In this document: positions 34,311 to 43,501 of the stretch, piece after piece
How positions within the stretch are numbered: the stretch's first letter is position 1
Layout: every line of letters begins with the position of its first letter
Source of the DNA: Solibacillus silvestris
GTDB lineage: Bacteria > Bacillota > Bacilli > Bacillales_A > Planococcaceae
DNA length: 64,000 nt
Direction of reading: 5' to 3'
Assembly (NCBI GenBank): GCA_001586195.1
Contig: CP014609.1
Span: forward strand, 1,400,001-1,464,000
Notes under the pieces: generated by a model
Told to the model about the DNA's origin: nothing
Databases searched by the model: none
What the model saw: the letters and a program-made list of their open reading frames with translations, nothing else
Position numbers and translations under genes: made by a program

Positions 34311-35255
34311 GTGGAACGAAACTATATTTTCACTTTAGGGGATGCACTGATCACATTTAATCCGGTGGCTACAGGTCCGTTACGTTATGTTGATTCATTT
34401 GAACGCAAGTTAGGCGGGGCAGAACTGAATTTTGCCATTGGCTGTGCCAGATTAGGACTTCCCGTCAAATGGATGAGCCGATTAGGCGGGGATGAATTTT
34501 CGAAATATATTTATAATACAGTGCGCGGTGAGGGCATCAATATGGAATATGTGAAGCATGTATCCGGCTATCCGACATCACTTAATTTTAAAGAAATATT
34601 GGAAAACGGCTCTGGTAAGACGTTTTACTACCGCTATCAGTCACCGATTTTAACTATGACCGAAGAGGATATTGATGAATCAATGTTCGATGATATTGCG
34701 TATGTTCATCTGACGGGCGTGTTTTTGGCCATTGCACCGCAAAACCTGCAAATTGGACTGTCCATTTTACGAATCGCAAAAGCAAAAGGCATTCCGGTTT
34801 CTTTTGATCCGAACATCCGCTTGAAGCTTTGGACATTGGAGCAAGCAAGGGCTGCATATTTTGAGATTTTCCCGTATGTCGACATTTTATTAACCGGGCT
34901 GGACGAAATCGAGATGATTATCGATACTATGCCATTTGAACAGTTTGTTGCACAGTATAATATCTCCGAACTTGTCATAAAGGACGGCGCGAATGGTTCG
35001 AAAGCTTATGTAGATGGACACTGGCATAATGCCGAACCTTTTCTCGTCAAACCTGTCGATACGGTTGGTGCCGGAGACGGGTATGATGCGGCCTATATTT
35101 TCGGTCTAATGAACGGTTATGACGTGGCCGAGCGTCTGCGCTTTGCGAATGCTGTTGGTGCGATGGTAACAACGGTAAAGGGAGACAATGAAGGCTTGCC
35201 GGAATATACGGATGTGGAAGTATTTTTAGGACAGAAAACGTTAGTCGAAAGGTAA
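34311..35255 (+). CDS. kdgK: 2-keto-3-deoxygluconate kinase (PfkB family)
   Basis: 314 residues from GTG 34311 with AGGGGG at 34298-34303; an upstream ATG at 34290 is rejected. PfkB features: LGGAELNFAIGCARLG near the N-terminus and DTVGAGDGYDAAYIFGL (anion hole and catalytic Asp) near the C-terminus. Phosphorylates KDG to KDPG. Tyr replaces the usual Phe after GAGDG. Next gene kdgA starts 8 bp later. Confidence 0.93.
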   Translation: MERNYIFTLGDALITFNPVATGPLRYVDSFERKLGGAELNFAIGCARLGLPVKWMSRLGGDEFSKYIYNTVRGEGINMEYVKHVSGYPTSLNFKEILENGSGKTFYYRYQSPILTMTEEDIDESMFDDIAYVHLTGVFLAIAPQNLQIGLSILRIAKAKGIPVSFDPNIRLKLWTLEQARAAYFEIFPYVDILLTGLDEIEMIIDTMPFEQFVAQYNISELVIKDGANGSKAYVDGHWHNAEPFLVKPVDTVGAGDGYDAAYIFGLMNGYDVAERLRFANAVGAMVTTVKGDNEGLPEYTDVEVFLGQKTLVER

Positions 35256-35263
35256 GGGGTCCG

Positions 35264-35878
35264 ATGAAAAAATATGAAGTGATACACCAACTGAAAGAGC
35301 ATAAAATTGTAGCGGTCATTCGCGGAAACTCGGTGAACGAAGCGACAGAGATAATTCAAGGCGCTGTACAGGGCGGAATCCGCCTTATAGAACTTACATA
35401 TACAACACCGTTTGTTCAGGACGTATTTCAGGAGATCCACTCTTTAGATGCGGTCATAGGAGCTGGAACCGTTCTGGATTCGGAAACGGCACGACATGCA
35501 ATTATATGCGGAGCGAAATTTATTGTCAGCCCAAGCTTTAATGCGGACATTGCAAAATTATGCAACCGCTACGGCGTACCCTATTTACCGGGGTGTATGA
35601 CTTTAAATGAAATAATAACGGCATTGGAAGCAGGCTGTGATATCATAAAACTGTTCCCGGCGAACCATTTCTCACCCGACTTTATCCGAACGGTGAATGG
35701 ACCGTTGCCTCATGTGGAAATAATGCCGACAGGCGGGATAAACGCCAACAATATGCAGGAGTGGCTCGAGGCAGGTGCTGTTGCTGTAGGCATTGGCAGT
35801 GATTTAATGAAGGCCTATGCAAAAGGTGGATTAAATGCTGTTGTAGCTGCGAGTCAGGAGTATTGTGGGAAGCTATGA
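35264..35878 (+). CDS. kdgA: KDPG aldolase
   Basis: 204 residues. Cleaves 2-keto-3-deoxy-6-phosphogluconate to pyruvate and glyceraldehyde-3-phosphate, the final step of the locus. Class I aldolase TIM barrel: AVIRGNSVNEA, ELTYTTPF, GAGTVLD, SPSFN, then the Schiff-base lysine in CDIIKLFPANHF and MPTGGIN. Coupled to kdgK. Confidence 0.95.
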   Translation: MKKYEVIHQLKEHKIVAVIRGNSVNEATEIIQGAVQGGIRLIELTYTTPFVQDVFQEIHSLDAVIGAGTVLDSETARHAIICGAKFIVSPSFNADIAKLCNRYGVPYLPGCMTLNEIITALEAGCDIIKLFPANHFSPDFIRTVNGPLPHVEIMPTGGINANNMQEWLEAGAVAVGIGSDLMKAYAKGGLNAVVAASQEYCGKL

Positions 35879-36341
35879 TTTGGAGCTTCAATATTTAGGA
35901 GGCTACTTAAAATATAGCATATTTATATGTATGGAGGCATTTTAAGTCTTGCTGGGCTTGTGAAAGAAAAATGACTTTCTAACGGACTCCTTTTTGTTCT
36001 AAGTTTTATATATTTTAAAATCAACTGAATTTTTTCATACCTAAAATCCTTGAGATTCAAGGGTTTTTATTTTTGACCCCCTTATTGTATGTGAACTGTT
36101 GTTTTAATTAGTCATTTTCTAATCCTTACGGGTTGTAAAAAATTCATAAACTGTTTACATTTAGTCAAAAAATATTGAGATATTAAGAAAGCGATATAAT
36201 GAGTGGGAAAAGTGTCTTTTTTCACGAAGAACAAGGGCGCATTATTATTGTTTTATCAGTATAATATTTCCATATATTCGTTTGAGTGTAAGAAGTTCAC
36301 GCGATGCTAAGCAAGAACTCAAATGGAACAGGGGGAAATTT
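35879..36341. other. Intergenic region upstream of the HD-GYP gene
   Basis: 463 bp, AT-rich. Contains a CCTTGA / TCAAGG terminator followed by GTTTTTATTTTT at 36046-36075, probably for kdgA. No riboswitch or repeat was recognised in the rest. Confidence 0.55.
36046..36075 (+). terminator. Intrinsic terminator
   Basis: ATCCTTGA / TCAAGGGT stem with GTTTTTATTTTT. It is about 170 bp after kdgA. Confidence 0.65.
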
Positions 36342-37331
36342 ATGAAAACAACGCTGCAGTTACCTTTCCAGCTAAAAGGCTTTTTGGAATTGGGTGATGC
36401 TGTACTGATCACAGACAGTAACCATATTATTTTGGATGTCAATGATACATATCAAAAGGTAACCGGTTTTGAAAAAAGTAAAATAATCGGTGTGAAAGCA
36501 GGTTTTATTAAATCGAATCTTACGAATAAAGAAACATATTGTTCAATGAAAGATTCCCTTAAGCAACAGATCCCTTGGTCAGGAATTTTTGTGAATCGAA
36601 AGAAATCGGGGGAACTCTGGCATTCGTCAATTACAATCACTCCTTTCAAGATAGGGAATGAATTATATTATATTGGTATTTTTCGCGCGTTAGAGCAGTT
36701 GGAAGAAGGGTTATATATATCGGAAGACAAAAAAATTGAAGTGCAGAGAGAGCTTTTGAAAGTGCTGGCCATCTCTTGTGAAATTCGTGATCCCGGAACG
36801 GAAGAGCACTTGATAAGAGTACAGGCATTAACGGAAAAACTTTTGAAAGCATACAATGAGAAAAATAACCTTCAATTAGAACCTAATTATATGAACAATG
36901 TAATTCATTCCAGTATATTGCATGACATCGGGAAAGCGGGTATGCCAGAAGGAATTTTATATAAACCTGGAGCATTGTCCATTTACGAAAGAAAAATAAT
37001 TGAAATGCATCCGTTAACAGGTGCCGATATTTTAAATAAAATGTCGAAGGAAATTAATTATGATTTTATAAAGAGTATGGAAGTGGCAGAAAATATTATT
37101 TTGTATCACCATGAAAAATGGGATGGAACGGGCTACCCATTCCAGTTAAAAGGCGAGCAGATTCCTCTTGAGGCGAGAGTCGTATCGATTGTCGATGTAT
37201 TCGATGCATTAACGACTTGCAGACCGTATAAAGATTCCTGGTCGGAAGAAAAAGCATTGGCATTTATTGATGAAAACAAAGGGAAACATTTTGATCCGTT
37301 AATTGCGGAAACATTTATCAGCCTGTTTTAA
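36342..37331 (+). CDS. PAS / HD-GYP domain protein
   Basis: 329 residues; ATG 36342 is chosen because AGGGGGAAA precedes it. An N-terminal PAS fold of about 110 residues (AVLITDSNHIILDVNDTYQ, VTGFEKSKIIG, FVNRKKSGELWHSSITI) is followed by an HD-GYP domain: EEHLIRVQALTEKLL, HSSILHDIGKAGMP, MHPLTGADIL, YHHEKWDGTGYP and IVDVFDALTTCRPYK. HD-GYP proteins hydrolyse cyclic di-nucleotides, notably c-di-GMP. The HD and GYP residues are intact, so activity is plausible. No TM segments. Confidence 0.9.
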   Translation: MKTTLQLPFQLKGFLELGDAVLITDSNHIILDVNDTYQKVTGFEKSKIIGVKAGFIKSNLTNKETYCSMKDSLKQQIPWSGIFVNRKKSGELWHSSITITPFKIGNELYYIGIFRALEQLEEGLYISEDKKIEVQRELLKVLAISCEIRDPGTEEHLIRVQALTEKLLKAYNEKNNLQLEPNYMNNVIHSSILHDIGKAGMPEGILYKPGALSIYERKIIEMHPLTGADILNKMSKEINYDFIKSMEVAENIILYHHEKWDGTGYPFQLKGEQIPLEARVVSIVDVFDALTTCRPYKDSWSEEKALAFIDENKGKHFDPLIAETFISLF

Positions 37332-37397
37332 TTATGGGGCCGGTATTAAACCGGACTCATTACTTTTAAGATGAAATTTTTTAATAGTGTTGCTAAC

Positions 37398-37695
37398 ATA
37401 TTAGAAGTTCTCGGTAGCTTATTAGAAGATCGCACTAACTTATTAGAAAACCGGGGCACAAGATCATTAAAACTTTGTGATAGCATATCAGAAATTGTGG
37501 TCTGCAGCTTATATTAGAACTTTCCCCGATATATTAGAACATCCGACTCACATATTAGAAGTTCTCGGTAGCTTATTAGCAGACCTCAACCACTTATTTG
37601 AATATTGACGACTTATATTAGAAGATCGGTGTTTTATTAGAACTTTTTCGGGTTTATTAGAACATCGCACCAATTTATTAGAAACACAGAAACAT
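37398..37695. repeat. Degenerate tandem array, period about 21 bp
   Basis: About 14 units, each opening with WTATTAGAA (W = A/T) and a variable 11-13 bp remainder that often starts GTTC, GATCG or CATCG. Unit starts: 37398, 37419, 37440, 37464, 37485, 37511, 37531, 37552, 37573, 37594, 37615, 37634, 37654, 37675. Most spacings are 19-21 bp; two are 24 and 26. Units at 37398 and 37552 are identical over 21 bp. It sits between the convergent HD-GYP and hmp genes. Confidence 0.85.
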
Positions 37696-37723
37696 AGTAA
37701 GTAATTAGTAGTGAAAGGGGAGG

Positions 37724-37764
37724 AAAACAAAAAACCAGTCACCGGTATGGCTACCGGAAACTGG
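37724..37764 (-). terminator. Terminator of hmp
   Basis: CCAGTCACCGGT / ACCGGAAACTGG stem. Read on the minus strand it is followed by TTTTTTGTTTT. Confidence 0.8.
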
Positions 37765-37803
37765 CTGTTTCTTCTTCATACTATATAAAAGCTTTACTAT
37801 AAA

Positions 37804-38964
37804 TTAAGCTGTCTTCTTAATCTGCAACGCCATTGCTGCACCGAAAAATTCATAATGAATCTTCTCAGCTGGTACACCGAGCTCAACTAAGTATTGGATC
37901 ACCGTTTCCATGAATACTGTTGGACCACATACATAGACTTCCATACCAGGAACTAGGAATTCCTCAATTTGCGCTTTTGTAATATAGCCGTCTATATCTG
38001 AATAAACCGCTTTATACTTACCGTCTGTCGCTGCAACGTTTTCTTCGATTGTTTCTTTAAATGCCGCTACATTTTCGTTGCGAGCACATTGAATAAATGA
38101 TGCTTGGCGACCTTCCATTGTTTTCAGCATTCCTTGTAATGGCGTTACACCAACACCACCGCTGATAAATAGAACAGGGCTTTCATTTTCTACTAATGTG
38201 AACACACCTGCAGGAGCACTTACATCCACTTTAGTGCCGATTTCTGCGTTATGAAGGAAGTTGGAAACAATTCCGTTCGGTGTTACATCATCTTCACGTT
38301 TTACAGAAATGCGGAAATAATCTTCCGAACCGTCTGTTAATGTATATTGGCGGTTCATTAAGTATTGTTCGCCAGGTACTTGTGTACGTAATGTAATGAA
38401 TTGACCAGCTTTAAAGGCAGGCAGTTTTTCGCCGTTAACTGGTTTTAAGTAGAAAGATTTGACTGCTTCGCTTTCTTCCACAACTTCTGCAATTGTAAAT
38501 TCTTTGAATGCGCGCCATCCTCCAGCATTTTCTGCTGCTTTGTATAAATCTTCCTCAACTGAAATGAATACATCTGCAATGACGCCGTATGCTTTACCCC
38601 AAGCGTCGATAATTTCATCTGTTGCCGCATCTCCTAGAACTTCTTTAATCGCTTCTAATAAATATTTGCCGACAATCGGATAATGCTCCGGTAAAATACC
38701 TAAACTTACGTGTTTATGGGCAATTTGAACAACAGCTGGTACGATTGCCTCCAAGTGATCGATGTGAACTGCTGCTGCATAAACTGTGTTTGCTAAAGCT
38801 GTTTGCTGACGATCTTTCTTTTGGTTTGTATGATTAAAAATGTTCAGTAATTCCGGGTTTTCTCTGAATAGGTTTGAATAGAAAGTTTTAGTAATCGCTA
38901 ATCCGTGTACCTCCAATACAGGTACTGTTGATTTGATTGTATCAATTGTTTGTTGTGCTAACAT
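37804..38964 (-). CDS. hmp: Flavohemoprotein (nitric oxide dioxygenase)
   Basis: 386 residues from ATG 38964 (a GTG three codons earlier is less likely). Oxidises NO to nitrate with O2 and NAD(P)H. Globin domain 1-140 (proximal His in [12 protein letters not shown]), then an FAD domain ([20 protein letters not shown]) and an NAD domain ([25 protein letters not shown]). Full-length. It is divergent from nsrR, with two NsrR-like half-sites in between. Confidence 0.95.
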   Translation of the reverse strand: MLAQQTIDTIKSTVPVLEVHGLAITKTFYSNLFRENPELLNIFNHTNQKKDRQQTALANTVYAAAVHIDHLEAIVPAVVQIAHKHVSLGILPEHYPIVGKYLLEAIKEVLGDAATDEIIDAWGKAYGVIADVFISVEEDLYKAAENAGGWRAFKEFTIAEVVEESEAVKSFYLKPVNGEKLPAFKAGQFITLRTQVPGEQYLMNRQYTLTDGSEDYFRISVKREDDVTPNGIVSNFLHNAEIGTKVDVSAPAGVFTLVENESPVLFISGGVGVTPLQGMLKTMEGRQASFIQCARNENVAAFKETIEENVAATDGKYKAVYSDIDGYITKAQIEEFLVPGMEVYVCGPTVFMETVIQYLVELGVPAEKIHYEFFGAAMALQIKKTA

Positions 38965-39045
38965 ACATTGCACGTCCCCTCAAAATTGGTTAGTTTATTT
39001 CTTGCACCATCAATATACTGCTAAAAAAAATTTAAAGCAATATCA

Positions 39046-39104
39046 AAAATACATCTTTAACAAATCTGTCACAAACATATATAGAAAATACATCTTTAAC
39101 AAAT
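39046..39104. promoter_or_regulatory. Two NsrR-like half-sites as direct repeats
   Basis: A 20-base block AAAATACATCTTTAACAAAT occurs identically at 39046-39065 and 39085-39104. Its reverse complement includes AAGATGTATTTT, matching the NsrR half-site aaGATGyaTTT. It lies between divergent hmp and nsrR. Confidence 0.75.
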
Positions 39105-39208
39105 TGGACACAAAATATTATAATGAATTCATCGACAAACATAAGCCGTTCTATTCGAACATTTTATTTAAAATGTTATACTTGAGTTGAAGAAAGATGG
39201 TGAACAGC

Positions 39209-39658
39209 GTGCGGTTAACAGTATATACAGATTATTCTTTACGTACGCTCATGTATTTAGGTGTACGGGGCAGAGAAAATTTAGTTACGATTCAGGAAAT
39301 TGCAGATGCGTATCAGATTTCCAAAAACCATTTAATGAAAGTTACGCATGATTTAGGAAAACTTGGCTATATTGAAACGATTCGCGGACGTGGTGGCGGT
39401 ATTCGTTTGGCAGTGGAACCTGAACAAATTAATATCGGTGAAGTCGTGCGCAAAACGGAAGATGACTTCCACCTAGTTGAATGTTTTAATCCGGAAGGGA
39501 ACCTTTGCAAAATATCACCCGAGTGCAGGCTGAAATTTGCTTTACAGGAAGCATTAAAAGCATATTTGGCTGTGCTTGATACCTATACATTGGCGGATGT
39601 GCTCGTATCGAAAGACATTTTAAGTGAATTATTCGGCATTACCCAAACTAGTAAATAA
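39209..39658 (+). CDS. nsrR: NsrR-type Rrf2 transcriptional regulator
   Basis: 149 residues from GTG 39209, since family members begin (M/V)RLT.YTDYSLR; the ATG at 39197 adds four residues. Winged helix with TIQEIADAYQISKNHLMKV. Three cysteines ECFNPEGNLC...PEC are in the [Fe-S] cluster pattern of NsrR. It should repress hmp until NO disrupts the cluster. A terminator follows directly. Confidence 0.93.
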   Translation: MRLTVYTDYSLRTLMYLGVRGRENLVTIQEIADAYQISKNHLMKVTHDLGKLGYIETIRGRGGGIRLAVEPEQINIGEVVRKTEDDFHLVECFNPEGNLCKISPECRLKFALQEALKAYLAVLDTYTLADVLVSKDILSELFGITQTSK

Positions 39659-39676
39659 ATATTTACTAGTTTTTAT
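39646..39676 (+). terminator. Intrinsic terminator of nsrR
   Basis: AACTAGTAAAT / ATTTACTAGTT stem followed by TTTTAT. Overlaps the last codons. Confidence 0.82.
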
Positions 39677-39709
39677 ATACATAAAAATAAGAAAATAAAG
39701 AGGGAAGCT

Positions 39710-40456
39710 ATGAAAAAGACAGTTTTTATTACAGGTGCGACAAGCGGTATTGGACGCATCATAACAGAAATGTTAGTAAAAAAAGGACACACCGTTTATG
39801 CAACTGGAAGAAATGACAGTGCCATCAACTATTTAAATGGGATCGGAGCGGTTGCCTACAAAGCGGATTTAACAATTCCATCTCAGATAGATGAAGTCGT
39901 ATCGCAATTGCCGCCACTCGATATCGCGATTTTAAATGCCGGATTAGGCTACTTTGAAAGTGCGGTTGATTTAGCGGACCGGGAAATCGATCAAATGTTA
40001 GATGTGAATGTACGTGCGCCGATTTACTTGGCAAAACGTCTCGCACCGGCAATGATTGCAAAGAAGAACGGCCACTTTATCTTCGTTGGTTCACAGGCGG
40101 GCAAGGTCGCAACGAAAAAAGCAAGTGTATATGCAGCGAGTAAACATGCAATTACCGGCTTTGTGAATGGCCTTCGACTGGAGTTGGCAGAATACAATAT
40201 ACATGTTACGGGGATTTATCCGGGACCGATCGATACACCATTTATTCAGAAAGCCGATGCAACGAACGCTTATAAGGAAGCAATCGGAAAATTTCTACTA
40301 CCGCCTGAAAAAGTAGCGAAAGAAGTTGTCGATTCAATCGAGAAGCGTCCTCGAGAAGTGAATCTACCTCGTATTATGAGTGTAACGAGTAAATTATATG
40401 CGGTAGCGCCAGCACTTGTAGAATTTGTAGGCAAAGGTTTCTTTAATAAGAAGTAA
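39710..40456 (+). CDS. Short-chain dehydrogenase/reductase, YqjQ-like
   Basis: 248 residues. SDR motifs: TGATSGIGR (cofactor), NAGLGYF, VGSQAG (Ser) and YAASKHA (Tyr/Lys), plus a C-terminal segment found in the DltE/YqjQ branch. Substrate unknown. In B. subtilis yqjQ follows yqjP; here they are separated by the pectin locus and hmp/nsrR, suggesting that block was inserted into an ancestral cluster. Confidence 0.9.
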   Translation: MKKTVFITGATSGIGRIITEMLVKKGHTVYATGRNDSAINYLNGIGAVAYKADLTIPSQIDEVVSQLPPLDIAILNAGLGYFESAVDLADREIDQMLDVNVRAPIYLAKRLAPAMIAKKNGHFIFVGSQAGKVATKKASVYAASKHAITGFVNGLRLELAEYNIHVTGIYPGPIDTPFIQKADATNAYKEAIGKFLLPPEKVAKEVVDSIEKRPREVNLPRIMSVTSKLYAVAPALVEFVGKGFFNKK

Positions 40457-40460
40457 GTGT

Positions 40461-40507
40461 GAGAGCATTCGATTTTTCAGTCATAAAAATTGAATTGCTC
40501 TCTTTTG
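40461..40507 (+). terminator. Intrinsic terminator
   Basis: GAGAGCA...TGCTCTC with extended imperfect pairing through GATTTTT / AAAAATTG, then TTTTG. Confidence 0.75.
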
Positions 40508-40669
40508 TAATCTGCTGCAATTAATAGCATATTTATGCATGAACGAGAGCTTGTGAAAACTTCACGAATGAATGTTTTTAGATTGTATCAAAAAGTGAAA
40601 AAATTTATATAAATGCAGTTGCGTTTATTTTTATAACGTGTTACTATTCGTGTATAAACTATTAATTCA

Positions 40670-40685
40670 ATGTATAAACATACAT
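40670..40685. promoter_or_regulatory. Possible ARG box upstream of argG
   Basis: ATGTATAAACATACAT is a perfect 6-4-6 inverted repeat. A second GTGTATAAACTATT lies about 20 bp upstream. Resembles ArgR/AhrC operators and precedes argG by 19 nt. Confidence 0.5.
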
Positions 40686-40703
40686 CATTTGGGGGCAATT
40701 AAC

Positions 40704-41918
40704 ATGGCGAACAAGAAAGTCGTATTAGCATATTCAGGTGGTCTTGATACATCAGTAGCAATTCCGTGGTTAAAAGAACAAGGTTGGGACGTAATCGCAG
40801 TATGTCTTGATGTTGGTGAAGGTAAAGACTTGGAATTTATCCGTAATAAAGCACTTCAAGTAGGTGCTGTTGAATCATATATGATCGATGCAAAAGATGA
40901 GTTTGCAGAAGACTTTGCATTAATTTCACTACAAGGTCACACTTGGTATGAGCAAAAATATCCATTAGTTTCTGCATTATCTCGTCCATTAATTTCTAAA
41001 AAATTAGTGGAAATCGCAAATGAAACAAATGCCGATGCAGTAGCACACGGTTGTACTGGTAAAGGGAATGACCAAGTACGTTTTGAAGTATCAATTAAAG
41101 CATTAAATCCGGATCTTGAAGTATTAGCACCTGTACGTGAGTGGGGCTGGAGCCGTGACGAAGAAATCGAATACGCAGCAAAACACGGTGTTCCAATTCC
41201 GGCAACACTCGATTCACCATTCTCGATCGACCAAAACTTATGGGGCCGTGCGAACGAAGCGGGCGTAATGGAAGATCCTTGGGTTGCACCACCAGAAGAA
41301 GCATACGGTTTAACGGTTTCATTGGAAGAAGCACCGGATACACCGGAATACGTGGAAATCGAATTCGTTGAAGGTAAACCAGTTTCTATTAACGGTATTC
41401 AAATGAAACTAGCAGACTTAATTCAAGAATTAAATAAAATTGCGGGCGAACACGGTATTGGCCGTATCGACCACGTTGAAAACCGTCTAGTTGGTATTAA
41501 ATCTCGTGAAGTATACGAAATTCCAGGTGCGAAAGTGTTATTAACAGCGCATAAAGAATTAGAAGATATTACATTAGTAAAAGAATTGGCGCATTTCAAA
41601 CCAATCATTGAACAAAAACTATCTGAAATCATCTATAACGGTCTTTGGTTCAACCCAATCCGTACAGCTCTTGAAGCATTCTTAAAAGAAACGCAAAAGT
41701 ATGTAAACGGAACAGTTCGTGTAAAACTTTACAAAGGTCATGCGATTGTTGAAGGACGTAAATCTCCAAATTCTCTATACTCTGAAGAATTGGCGACATA
41801 TTCAAAACATGACCAATTCAACCACGCTTCTGCTGTAGGCTTTATCGAATTATGGGGTATGCCAACAGTTGTAGCATCAGAAGTAGCAAAAAGCACAAAA
41901 CAAACAGTAAATAAATAA
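40704..41918 (+). CDS. argG: Argininosuccinate synthase
   Basis: 404 residues from ATG 40704 with GGGGG upstream. Condenses citrulline and aspartate with ATP. P-loop [12 protein letters not shown] at the N-terminus, [11 protein letters not shown] and SIDQNLWGR in the middle. Full-length. Codon use is more biased (frequent GAA, GTA, AAA) than in the flanks, in line with high expression. Followed by argH after a hairpin. Confidence 0.97.
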   Translation: MANKKVVLAYSGGLDTSVAIPWLKEQGWDVIAVCLDVGEGKDLEFIRNKALQVGAVESYMIDAKDEFAEDFALISLQGHTWYEQKYPLVSALSRPLISKKLVEIANETNADAVAHGCTGKGNDQVRFEVSIKALNPDLEVLAPVREWGWSRDEEIEYAAKHGVPIPATLDSPFSIDQNLWGRANEAGVMEDPWVAPPEEAYGLTVSLEEAPDTPEYVEIEFVEGKPVSINGIQMKLADLIQELNKIAGEHGIGRIDHVENRLVGIKSREVYEIPGAKVLLTAHKELEDITLVKELAHFKPIIEQKLSEIIYNGLWFNPIRTALEAFLKETQKYVNGTVRVKLYKGHAIVEGRKSPNSLYSEELATYSKHDQFNHASAVGFIELWGMPTVVASEVAKSTKQTVNK

Positions 41919-41935
41919 TTAGATATACGGTTAAT

Positions 41936-41970
41936 GAAGTGAGCGATTCGGAACCCGAGTCGCTTCTTCT
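41936..41970 (+). terminator. Hairpin between argG and argH
   Basis: GCGATTCGG / CCGAGTCGC stem followed by TTCTTCT. A weak terminator or mRNA processing hairpin; argG-argH can still be one transcript. Confidence 0.55.
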
Positions 41971-42005
41971 ATTATGAGGAACATAAGTTGAGGAGTGAAA
42001 CTACT

Positions 42006-43379
42006 ATGGCAAAATTATGGGGCGGTCGTTTCCAAAAGTCTGCAGAAAGCTGGGTTGACGAGTTCGGGGCATCGATTGGCTTTGATCAGCAGTTAGTATT
42101 GGAAGATATTGAAGGATCTGTAGCGCATGTCACAATGCTTGGAGCACAAAATATTTTACCAAAAGAAGATGTCGAGAAAATTCTGGATGGTCTGGCACAA
42201 TTAAAAGTAAAAGCCGAAGCAGGTGAACTGGAGTTTTCAGTTTCAAATGAAGACATCCATTTAAATCTTGAGAAGATGCTGATTGATCTGATCGGTCCTG
42301 TTGGCGGGAAGCTGCATACTGGGCGCTCACGTAATGACCAAGTAGCAACAGATATGCACTTATTCTTAAAGAAAAGCGTACCTGAAGTGATCGGCCTAAT
42401 CGAACATTTCCAAAAAACGATTGTCGAGCAGGCGGAGCAGAATTTGGATACGATTGCTCCTGGCTACACGCATTTACAGCGTGCGCAGCCGATTAGTTTT
42501 GCCCACCATTTAATGGTGTACTTCTGGCAGCTGCAACGTGATAAAGAGCGTTTTACAGAATCGATGAAACGTATTGATATTTTACCTTTAGGTGCCGGAG
42601 CGATGGCAGGGACAACATTCCCAATCGACCGTCTGAAATCGGCTGAACTGCTTGGCTTTGCTGAAGTATATGCCAATTCAATGGATGCGGTAAGTGACCG
42701 TGATTTTATCGTCGAATTTTTATCGAATTCAGCACTATTAATGACACATTTATCACGTTTTGCGGAAGAAATCATTATTTGGTCGACAGATGAATTTAAA
42801 TTTATCGAGCTGGATGATGCGTTCTCAACGGGTTCATCCATTATGCCACAAAAGAAAAACCCGGATATGGCAGAGCTGATCCGCGGGAAAACAGGCCGTG
42901 CATACGGGAACTTAATGGGGCTGCTAACAGTTTTAAAAGGTACGCCATTAACATATAACAAAGATATGCAGGAAGACAAAGAGGGCATGTTCGACACGAT
43001 GGAAACTGTATTAGGCTCACTGAAAATCTTTGAAGGTATGGTTCGTACGATGTCGGTCAACAAAGCGCGTCTACACAGTGCTGTACATTCAGACTTTTCA
43101 AATGCGACAGAGCTTGCGGATTATTTGGCGACAAAAGGAATGCCGTTCCGTGAAGCACATGAAGTAACTGGGAAGCTTGTATTTACATGTATCCAGCAAG
43201 GAATCTACCTACTGGATCTGCCATTGGAAGAAATGCAGAAAGAATCTGTGTTAATTGAAGAAGATATTTACGCAGTACTTGCACCGGAAGCCGCTGTGAG
43301 CCGACGTAATTCATTGGGCGGAACAGGCTTTGAGCAAGTAGCACTTCAAATTCAAAATGCGAAACAACTATTAGTTTAA
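42006..43379 (+). CDS. argH: Argininosuccinate lyase
   Basis: 457 residues from ATG 42006, with GAGGAG at 41990-41995. Last step of arginine synthesis (argininosuccinate to arginine and fumarate). Fumarase/aspartase signature [12 protein letters not shown] and the [11 protein letters not shown] block. Full-length. A strong terminator follows. Confidence 0.97.
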   Translation: MAKLWGGRFQKSAESWVDEFGASIGFDQQLVLEDIEGSVAHVTMLGAQNILPKEDVEKILDGLAQLKVKAEAGELEFSVSNEDIHLNLEKMLIDLIGPVGGKLHTGRSRNDQVATDMHLFLKKSVPEVIGLIEHFQKTIVEQAEQNLDTIAPGYTHLQRAQPISFAHHLMVYFWQLQRDKERFTESMKRIDILPLGAGAMAGTTFPIDRLKSAELLGFAEVYANSMDAVSDRDFIVEFLSNSALLMTHLSRFAEEIIIWSTDEFKFIELDDAFSTGSSIMPQKKNPDMAELIRGKTGRAYGNLMGLLTVLKGTPLTYNKDMQEDKEGMFDTMETVLGSLKIFEGMVRTMSVNKARLHSAVHSDFSNATELADYLATKGMPFREAHEVTGKLVFTCIQQGIYLLDLPLEEMQKESVLIEEDIYAVLAPEAAVSRRNSLGGTGFEQVALQIQNAKQLLV

Positions 43380-43387
43380 CAATGGAT

Positions 43388-43418
43388 GTCCTGTAAAAAT
43401 TTTTACAGGACATTTTTG
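43388..43418 (+). terminator. Intrinsic terminator of argH
   Basis: GTCCTGTAAAAA / TTTTTACAGGAC perfect 12-bp stem followed by ATTTTTG. Confidence 0.9.
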
Positions 43419-43501
43419 TTCCTTTTTTTGGTGCTTTTTCTTTAGTCAATTTAAAAATTAGCAGTATAATAATAGGTACTTAAAAAGAAAGGTGTCTTTT
43501 T

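Noticed and set aside
36242-36341. Possible riboswitch before the HD-GYP gene
   Set aside because: Only a weak GAAGTTC/GAACTC pairing; no recognisable c-di-GMP aptamer motif.
37398-37695. CRISPR array
   Set aside because: The conserved part is only 9 bp, the variable part 11-13 bp, and there are no cas genes. The geometry does not fit CRISPR.
37548-37742. Minus-strand ORF with SNKLPRT-like heptads
   Set aside because: The heptads are just the 21-bp DNA units read in frame. Irregular spacings of 19, 20, 24 and 26 bp break the frame over the full array, and there is no ribosome site.
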